This document shows positions 16,221 through 21,443 of a stretch of 21,443 bases of DNA, piece by piece; within the stretch, counting starts at the first letter, position 1, and the number at the start of each line of letters is the position of its first letter. The translations under genes were made by a program, and so were the position numbers. The notes under the pieces were generated by a model that ran no database searches, was not told the origin of the DNA, and saw only the letters and a program-made list of their open reading frames with translations. Origin of the DNA: UBA4582 sp047630175 (GTDB lineage Bacteria; Pseudomonadota; Gammaproteobacteria; Pseudomonadales; Azotimanducaceae). The stretch spans positions 1 through 21,443 of the forward strand of contig JBLHVI010000049.1 in NCBI GenBank assembly GCA_047630175.1, read 5' to 3'.

Positions 16221-16250
16221 ATTTAAACCTGTTGGTTGACGTAAAGGCCC

Positions 16251-18425
16251 TTAGAACTTGCCGTAATAACCTTCTTTTAGCGCATCAAATAAATTCGCGG
16301 CTGAATGCATTTCGCCGTCATACTCAATTTCATCGTTACCTTTGGCTTCAACCACGCTGCCGTCCTCTAAAGTAAACGCGTAAGTGGTGTTGGCTAGATC
16401 CGAATCCTTAACCAGTACGCCTTGGAAAGCCTCCGGGTTAAAACGGAAGGTTGTGCAACCCTTCAAACCCTGTTCGTAGGCATACAAATAGATGTTCTTA
16501 AAATCTTCGTACGGATAATCCGTGGGTACATTGGCCGTCTTGGAGATGGAAGAGTCGATCCACTTTTGCGACGCCGCTTGGATGTCAACATGGTGAATCG
16601 GCTTAATGTCGTCAGCAGTTCTGAAGTAGCTAGGCAGTGCCTCACTTTCCGAAGCGCCATAAGGCTTAGCCGTTGGATTGACCATGGCGCGATAAGCCAG
16701 TAACTCAAACGAATAAACGTCGACTTTCTCTTTCGATTTTTTGCCTTCGCGAATCACGTTACGTGAGTAATGATGCGCAAAGCTTGGCTCGATACCATTA
16801 CTGGCGTTATTGGCCAGAGACAACGATATTGTACCTGTGGGTGCAATTGAGCTGTGGTGGGTAAAACGACAGCCCACTTCGGCTAGCTGCTCTACTAGAT
16901 CCGGATTTACGCCCGCAATCTTCTGCATGTAGCGGCTGTAGCGTGCATGCAAGACCTTGCCCTTAATGCTATCGCCCAACTTATAGCCATCGGTAAGCAT
17001 TTCTGGGCGCTTGTGAAGCATCTCACCGGTAATCTCGAAATCCTCGTCCATGATTGGCGCCGGGCCTTTTTCTTTCGCCAGCTCTAGGCCTGTTTCCCAA
17101 CCTACCATCGCTAGCTCACGAGTTACCTCTTCCGTAAAAGCGACCGAACCTTGGTCGCCATATTCCATACACATCATGGTAATTGTAGAACCCAAACCCA
17201 AGTAGCCCATACCGTGGCGGCGCTTACGGGTAATCTCAACGCGTTGTTCCTCAAGCGGCAAACCGTTGATCTCTACAACGTTGTCTAGCATGCGTGTGAA
17301 AATCGCCACGGTCTTGCGGAATTCATCCCAGTCAAAGCGTGCGTTAGTGCTAAAGGGCTCAAGCACAAATCGACAAAGATTGATGGAGCCCAGCAAACAG
17401 CTACCGTAAGGCGGTAGGGGCTGTTCGCCACAGGGGTTGGTTGCGCGAATATTCTCGCAGAACCAGTTGTTGTTCATCTCATTGACCTTGTCGATAAGGA
17501 TAAAACCTGGCTCGGCGAAGTCATACGTAGACGCCATGATCATATCCCATAGGCGTTGAGCCTTGATGGTCTTGGTGATCCGGCAAGCGACCATACCTGC
17601 GTCATTGGTGACATATCGTTCTTTGACAGGAAAGTCACGCCATAGAACCTCGGCAGGATCGTGCAAATCAACCTCGTCTGAATCCACTTCCTCTTGCGTC
17701 ATAGGGAAAGACAGGGGCCAGTCAGCGTCTAACTTAACCGCTTCCATGAATTCCTGAGTAATAAGCAGTGACAGATTGAACTGACGCAGTCGACCGTCTT
17801 CACGCTTGGCTAGAATGAATTCGGTAACGTCTGGATGACCGATATCAAACGTGGCCATCTGCGCGCCTCGGCGCCCACCTGCGGATGATACCGTGAAGCA
17901 GGTCTTGTCATAAATATCCATGAACGATAGAGGGCCAGAGGTGTAGGCTCCAGCGCCTGACACGTACGCTCCTTTGGGTCGCAGGGTCGAAAATTCATAA
18001 CCAATGCCGCAGCCCGCTTTGAGCGTTAAACCGGCTTCAAGATTCTTTTCGAGGATGTCCTCCATTGAATCAATGATAATGCCAGACACAGTACAGTTAA
18101 TAGTTGAGGTAGCAGGCTTGTGTTCGCGTGCGCCCGCATTGGAGGTAATTCGGCCAGCAGGAATAGCACCATGACGCAGCGCCCATAAAAAGCGTTCTTG
18201 CCATTGCTCACGCACTGACGGGTCCTCGACATCTGCTAACGCAACAGCAACGCGTTTATAGGTATCGTCCATGCTGTGGTCGACTGCCACGCCTTTTTTA
18301 GTTCGCAGACAGTATTTATTTTCCCAAATATCGAGGGAGGTTTCTTGAAATTTGATTTCGGTTACGCTTTTAGAGATGGCTTTGAGTTCGGTTTTGTTTG
18401 CGCTGGCGGTGGCTGTAGATTCCAT
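16251..18425 (-). CDS. nrdJa: class II (adenosylcobalamin-dependent) ribonucleotide reductase, NrdJa catalytic subunit
   Basis: NrdJa reduces ribonucleotides to deoxyribonucleotides using a cobalamin-generated thiyl radical and works with or without oxygen. The 724-residue protein carries the active-site set: redox Cys111 in STINCTVSG, the radical triad Asn330-Cys332-Glu334 in NPCGEQPLPPYGS, the substrate loop PTGTISL and IEPSFAHHYSR, and the second redox Cys657 in GLKGCTTFRFNPE. The protein ends shortly after, without the TSCPD domain and CxxC tail, which are supplied by NrdJb. ATG 18425 follows AGGA at a 5-base distance. The upstream region holds two NrdR boxes about 210 bp away, implying a long leader. 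Cells need vitamin B12 for this enzyme; no B12 riboswitch is visible in the leader. Confidence 0.96.
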   Translation of the reverse strand: MESTATASANKTELKAISKSVTEIKFQETSLDIWENKYCLRTKKGVAVDHSMDDTYKRVAVALADVEDPSVREQWQERFLWALRHGAIPAGRITSNAGAREHKPATSTINCTVSGIIIDSMEDILEKNLEAGLTLKAGCGIGYEFSTLRPKGAYVSGAGAYTSGPLSFMDIYDKTCFTVSSAGGRRGAQMATFDIGHPDVTEFILAKREDGRLRQFNLSLLITQEFMEAVKLDADWPLSFPMTQEEVDSDEVDLHDPAEVLWRDFPVKERYVTNDAGMVACRITKTIKAQRLWDMIMASTYDFAEPGFILIDKVNEMNNNWFCENIRATNPCGEQPLPPYGSCLLGSINLCRFVLEPFSTNARFDWDEFRKTVAIFTRMLDNVVEINGLPLEEQRVEITRKRRHGMGYLGLGSTITMMCMEYGDQGSVAFTEEVTRELAMVGWETGLELAKEKGPAPIMDEDFEITGEMLHKRPEMLTDGYKLGDSIKGKVLHARYSRYMQKIAGVNPDLVEQLAEVGCRFTHHSSIAPTGTISLSLANNASNGIEPSFAHHYSRNVIREGKKSKEKVDVYSFELLAYRAMVNPTAKPYGASESEALPSYFRTADDIKPIHHVDIQAASQKWIDSSISKTANVPTDYPYEDFKNIYLYAYEQGLKGCTTFRFNPEAFQGVLVKDSDLANTTYAFTLEDGSVVEAKGNDEIEYDGEMHSAANLFDALKEGYYGKF

Positions 18426-18516
18426 GCTGGTCCTGTTTTGTCATCGTCATTATGGACGGAGTTTGTCTGGTGGTTCAGTTCAATCTGGGTATAAGCTCCG
18501 GCGGCCAACTTGACCT

Positions 18517-18546
18517 TTGAAATGCGCTTAAGACCCTGCTTACAAT
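18517..18546 (+). promoter_or_regulatory. sigma70-like promoter facing away from nrdJa
   Basis: TTGAAA (18517-18522) and TACAAT (18541-18546) each match consensus at 5 of 6 positions, with an 18-bp spacer. The predicted start, about 7 bases past the -10 element, is 18553, which is the A of an ATG. The transcript would run through both NrdR boxes, antisense to the nrdJa leader. Confidence 0.4.
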
Positions 18547-18552
18547 AGAGCT

Positions 18553-18705
18553 ATGCAAATAGTAATAGAAGAATTCAGCCAAGATCGCCGTTCTTCATGG
18601 GCTGCAAGGAAATTGGGCAAACCACCCTGCAGTGACTACATATTGTGCCTCAATGATGTTTTAAACACAATATGTGGTGCAAAAATTTCCACGAAATGTA
18701 AGTGA
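18553..18705 (+). CDS. possible 50-residue leaderless ORF overlapping the NrdR boxes
   Basis: From ATG 18553 an ORF of 50 codons ends in TGA at 18705. It starts MQIVIEEFSQDRRSSWAARK and is basic, with four cysteines (residues 26, 32, 41 and 49). It resembles nothing I know. There is no Shine-Dalgarno; the only support is that the TTGAAA/TACAAT promoter would start transcription at its first base. The NrdR boxes lie within it, so NrdR could block elongation or the sequence could simply be non-coding. Treat as speculative. Confidence 0.2.
   Translation: MQIVIEEFSQDRRSSWAARKLGKPPCSDYILCLNDVLNTICGAKISTKCK
18633..18648 (-). promoter_or_regulatory. NrdR box, promoter-proximal
   Basis: Read on the minus strand this is GCACAATATGTAGTCA. 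It matches the NrdR-box pattern as I remember it (ACACWATATMTWGTGT-like) at about 12 of 16 positions. A possible nrdJa -10 hexamer, CACAAT, falls inside it (18642-18647), 17 bp from a -35-like TTGTGT in the partner box (18665-18670). NrdR with ATP/dATP bound would therefore sit on the promoter. Confidence 0.75.
18665..18680 (+). promoter_or_regulatory. NrdR box, promoter-distal
   Basis: ACACAATATGTGGTGC is the stronger match to the NrdR-box pattern (about 13 of 16). It is an inverted copy of the proximal box (shared core CACAATATGT) and is separated from it by 16 bp, 32 bp centre to centre, so both sites lie on the same face of the helix. Paired boxes at 15-16 bp spacing are the known arrangement for NrdR upstream of nrd genes. 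Confidence 0.8.
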
Positions 18706-18951
18706 GTATTTTCAGATATCCTCACCTAGTTATTTCTGACGAAAATGTCGTCAAACTCACTGCCTGAACACACACGTTTCAATTCACAAGCAGCCGACAC
18801 AGTCCGATGTCCGTATTGGCTCGAAATCGCGCTGAATGCAACGTCCTAAATTCGTATCGGAATAGAAAACGAGGGCAACATTTTGTTCATCCGATAGGCT
18901 AGACTGCCAATGTTATAAAATCCTGCAAACGAATTCCAAGGAGTTTTGATC
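18706..18951. other. non-coding region upstream of the SDR gene
   Basis: No credible gene is seen here. It contains a GACGA/TCGTC hairpin (18738-18742 and 18748-18752, 5-base loop), a longer imperfect repeat GTGAG...CTCAC (about 18702-18725), and an AT-rich TATAAAAT-like -10 candidate at 18914-18921 without a good -35. The SDR ribosome binding site AAGGAG is at 18938-18943. Confidence 0.5.
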
Positions 18952-19737
18952 TTGAATCATGTACACGGCAAGGTTGCGATTGTGACGGGTGGTGGTAGTG
19001 GAATTGGTGAGGCAACAGCCATACTGCTATCGGCGGCTGGGGCAAATTTAGTCGTTACTGACATCAACGTAATAACCGGCGAAGAAACTGTAGAGACCAT
19101 CAAAGATCAAGGCGGCCGCGCTATATTCGTTGCCCATGATGTGACAAAGGAAATTGCCTGGCAGCAAGTCTGTCAGGCGACCCTAGCAGAATTTGGCGGC
19201 CTAGACATTCTCGTTAATAACGCAGGCATAACGGGTGCGACCTTGCCTAGTTTCGAGGAAGCGACGCTAGCTAGCTGGCAAGCAGTCATGAGCGTCAACC
19301 TTGATGCGGTTTTTCTCGGCACACAGCTAGCGGTGCTGCTGATGAAAGATAACGGTGGCGGGTCGATCATCAATCTGTCCTCCGTGATGGGCATCGTCGG
19401 TGGCGCGAGCGCAGCCTACAATGCGTCTAAGGGGGGAGTTCGCCTGCTAACTAAGTCGGTCGCCGTGCATTGCGGCAAGATGGGTTATAACATTCGCGTT
19501 AACTCAGTGCATCCTGGCTATATTTGGACACCAATGGTGCGTAGCCTCGTTGATGTGATTGATGAAGGCAACATCACCGAGGCAGGCCTGCGCGAAATGC
19601 TCACTGAGCAACACCCAATCGGTCGACTGGGTGTTGCAGAAGATATAGCGCGGGGTATTTTGTTCCTCGCATCAGAGGACTCATCTTTTATAACAGGTAG
19701 CGAGCTGGTAATTGATGGTGGCTATACTGCCGTCTAG
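18952..19737 (+). CDS. short-chain dehydrogenase/reductase (classical SDR)
   Basis: This NAD(P)-dependent oxidoreductase is 261 residues long, the size of a classical SDR. The Rossmann glycine motif TGGGSGIG is at 12-19. Asp37 after the second strand (VVTDIN) favours NAD over NADP. NNAG is at 89-92. The catalytic set is Ser143 (NLSS), Tyr156 and Lys160 (YNASK), followed by HPGYIWTPM. The C-terminus FITGSELVIDGGYTAV is typical of secondary alcohol or hydroxysteroid-type dehydrogenases; the substrate is unknown. Two TTG codons could start it: the one at 18946 is too close to AAGGAG (18938-18943), while 18952 has 8 bases of spacing and is chosen. No ATG fits the N-terminus. It is convergent with fapA (30-bp gap). 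Confidence 0.92.
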   Translation: MNHVHGKVAIVTGGGSGIGEATAILLSAAGANLVVTDINVITGEETVETIKDQGGRAIFVAHDVTKEIAWQQVCQATLAEFGGLDILVNNAGITGATLPSFEEATLASWQAVMSVNLDAVFLGTQLAVLLMKDNGGGSIINLSSVMGIVGGASAAYNASKGGVRLLTKSVAVHCGKMGYNIRVNSVHPGYIWTPMVRSLVDVIDEGNITEAGLREMLTEQHPIGRLGVAEDIARGILFLASEDSSFITGSELVIDGGYTAV

Positions 19738-19767
19738 GGTGCAGGAGCGTCCGTTCGCGTCGTCGTC

Positions 19768-21234
19768 TCATTGGCTGAAGACCAACCGACTTCCCTGATT
19801 AACGATACGGGCTTTCGTTTGTTCTTGATCGGTGACGTAATGACTGCCGTTAACCGTGACGCGTGTATTGCTGTAGAGCGTTTTATTAACCTGAATAAAC
19901 GCACTATGTGCCTCGGGGATATCACTATCTAACTTGCCCAAGCGTAGTTCAAGTTGCTCAATCCGTGACGTAAGCATCGTTAGTACCGTTTCAGTTTTCT
20001 CGACGCGTGAATTATTCAGCGCTTCCAGCCGGTCCTTAGTAGCGGGCTGCAATAGTTTGGCGAGAATCACCTGTAAACGTTTTAATTCATCGCGGCGCCG
20101 AGTCAGTTCCAGCGCCAATTGCAATTGCTGTGCGATAAGGTCACTTACTCGACCCACACTGACATGGGTTTCTATGTAAGCATTGGAACCGATAACGTTG
20201 GCTTGCAGTGACGTACCTGCCTCAGCCCAGCCACCGAGAATAATGCCTTCGCCGCCACGCTCACCAACCACCAGTGTTGTGGTTGCATACAGGTGACAGT
20301 GCAGGGCATAGCGCTGCAACAAGATAGCCTGTCCCGCGGTCGCTTTGACCTGTTGCAAAAACAGGGCATGTATATCACCACCGGCACACAATCGGCTGGT
20401 GATTGCGGGCACAGCACGCCGGTCAGATAATGCTTCACCGACGACACCGCCACCAATAACGATTTGACCGCCCGCACTGAGCGACGCATTCTCGACAGTG
20501 CCTTTAACAAAGATATCACCCGTTGCTTTGATCTCTACCCGAGGTTTCACGTCGCCTTTAATTGATACAGAGCCGACAAAATCAATATTGCCTGAGTCTA
20601 GGTCGGCACAAGGCAGCACCAGCGTGTTATCAACGCAAACACCCAGGGCTTCAAAAACCGGATGACCTGCTATAGCTGAAATTAACAAATCGCTATCGTC
20701 GGGCGAAACACATGAGCCTTTACACTTCTTAAACGCTAGGTACTTGCCAGGTACCGCTTCAATGGTCTCGCCTAAGACGTTTATACCGGTGATGCCGAGG
20801 GTCGGCGGCAGGCGGCGCATCAGCGGCGTATCGGGCGCTACCGATAGATAGGTCTTGGTATCAAAATAGTCAATAACGCCTTGGCTATCGGGCAAAGGCT
20901 GGTGCAACTTATCCCCATCAATCAGCGATATAAAACAGGCGTTGACGCCGTTGGTAGGGCGTAAGCCACGAGCAACGCAGATCCCTTCTGCGGCCTCACC
21001 GCTCAGTAGCTGCTGAAGGTCCTGATTCATGAGCCGACTTTGCGGTACGCCAAACGCTAGAAGCGCGTCGAGCAGTTGAGTTTTTTCAAGTGCCGAACCC
21101 CCCGCGCACGCAGCGGTGACGTTAGCTAATACGCGCATTTTATCAACGCTGGTACTCAACGTAAGTGTTGCGTTCTGCTGTTCCGGTGCATCCATACGTT
21201 GAGTATAGGCATAAATTCTGACCTCGCCAGACAT
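19768..21234 (-). CDS. FapA/DUF342 family polymer-forming-like protein
   Basis: This 488-residue soluble protein has DUF342 architecture, the family called FapA (flagellar assembly protein A). An N-terminal alpha/beta region (about 1-200) is followed by a right-handed beta-helix (about 210-365) with repeating short strands: IDFVGSVSIKGDVK, VEIKATGDIFVKGTVENASLSAGGQIVIGGGVVG, then LVVGERGGEGIILGG. A long helical coiled coil (about 366-437; LIAQQLQLALELTRRRDELKRL...) and a short C-terminal strand domain follow. DUF342 proteins are linked to cell-surface or flagellar functions and membrane-stress signalling, but their biochemistry is uncertain. No flagellar gene is near. ATG 21234 has only a short AGG just upstream. 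The next gene upstream on the same strand ends 59 bp before it, so the two may be cotranscribed. Confidence 0.85.
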   Translation of the reverse strand: MSGEVRIYAYTQRMDAPEQQNATLTLSTSVDKMRVLANVTAACAGGSALEKTQLLDALLAFGVPQSRLMNQDLQQLLSGEAAEGICVARGLRPTNGVNACFISLIDGDKLHQPLPDSQGVIDYFDTKTYLSVAPDTPLMRRLPPTLGITGINVLGETIEAVPGKYLAFKKCKGSCVSPDDSDLLISAIAGHPVFEALGVCVDNTLVLPCADLDSGNIDFVGSVSIKGDVKPRVEIKATGDIFVKGTVENASLSAGGQIVIGGGVVGEALSDRRAVPAITSRLCAGGDIHALFLQQVKATAGQAILLQRYALHCHLYATTTLVVGERGGEGIILGGWAEAGTSLQANVIGSNAYIETHVSVGRVSDLIAQQLQLALELTRRRDELKRLQVILAKLLQPATKDRLEALNNSRVEKTETVLTMLTSRIEQLELRLGKLDSDIPEAHSAFIQVNKTLYSNTRVTVNGSHYVTDQEQTKARIVNQGSRLVFSQ

Positions 21235-21293
21235 CGCCTAGCGCCGGCGTTGTTCAGGGGCAGATTTAGTTGTCATGGGACTGCGAAGTGGTA

Positions 21294-21443
21294 TTAGCTT
21301 TCGCTACAGGGATAGGGGTAAATCTGTGCACAGCGCAGTTTGTCTTCAATTTGTAACAATTTGCGAGTGATATGAGGGTCTTGCATACGGCGTTGGTCAA
21401 AACATAGTCTGACCCCCGTACACCAGCTACCGTCATCTTCTTG
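21294..21443 (-). CDS. unrecognised protein, C-terminal 49 codons
   Basis: An open minus-strand frame enters from the right edge and stops at TAA (21296-21294). The visible part contains GSWCTGVRLCFDQRRMQDP, then a helix-like HITRKLLQIEDKLRCAQ and a tail IYPYPCSES. It has four cysteines, which would suit a periplasmic or metal-binding protein, but I cannot name a family. It is the gene just upstream of fapA on the same strand. With only 49 codons visible, the frame could be chance, although it is the only open minus-strand frame that fits the spacing to fapA. Confidence 0.45.
   Translation of the reverse strand, partial: QEDDGSWCTGVRLCFDQRRMQDPHITRKLLQIEDKLRCAQIYPYPCSES

Noticed and set aside
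18426..18632. Vitamin B12 riboswitch in the long nrdJa leader
   Set aside because: I looked because the enzyme needs cobalamin, but no B12-box-like sequence or multi-stem fold was apparent; NrdR boxes explain the regulation better.
21196..21276. 12-codon ORF (MTTKSAPEQRRR) ending just before the fapA start, as a leader peptide
   Set aside because: It is too short to support, has no Shine-Dalgarno and no attenuator-like hairpin after it.

Overview
The window is about 21.4 kb of bacterial chromosome, most likely from a gammaproteobacterium and possibly a marine relative of Pseudomonadales. The evidence is a split, B12-dependent ribonucleotide reductase (NrdJa plus NrdJb, the arrangement known from Pseudomonas), together with RapA, an Uup-type ABC-F protein, a DUF1244 protein and Shine-Dalgarno-led genes of moderate GC. 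There are no rRNA or tRNA genes, no CRISPR array, no insertion sequence and no sign of a recent island. It looks like core and near-core genome.

Layout from left to right. Bases 1-2410 hold the start of an HGGG-type esterase that runs off the edge (minus), a two-helix membrane protein (plus), a short signal peptidase I (minus) and a double-FHA protein (plus). Bases 2439-4999 hold a threonine ammonia-lyase and an orphan ferredoxin-reductase-like flavoprotein, both minus. Bases 5077-6689 hold a DUF3524 glycosyltransferase, related to the enzyme that mannosylates queuosine in tRNA, followed by a SlyD-like FKBP prolyl isomerase (plus). Bases 6690-7038 contain a promoter, a ribosome binding site and what may be a small frame-broken membrane-protein gene. 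Bases 7039-12374 hold rapA (minus), a divergent DUF1244 gene (plus) and uup (plus). Bases 12394-14349 hold a soluble PAS-PAS hybrid histidine kinase (minus).

Bases 14535-18680 form the clearest functional unit: nrdJa - nrdJb - thyA on the minus strand. It makes deoxyribonucleotides and then dTMP. Upstream lie two NrdR-type boxes separated by exactly 16 bp (32 bp centre to centre), the spacing expected for cooperative NrdR repression. nrdJb and thyA abut (stop codon followed directly by ATG). nrdJa and nrdJb are separated by a 177-bp spacer that can fold into a nested stem-loop.

The right end holds a short-chain dehydrogenase (plus, TTG start set by its Shine-Dalgarno), a FapA/DUF342 protein (minus) and the last 49 codons of an unrecognised cysteine-containing protein entering from the right edge (minus).

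No wholly new multi-gene system is obvious. The items most worth a second look are the bacterial DUF3524 glycosyltransferase, the regulatory architecture of the split RNR operon (NrdR boxes, structured spacer, overlapping opposite-strand promoter with a possible leaderless ORF), and the possible broken small gene at 6834-7104.
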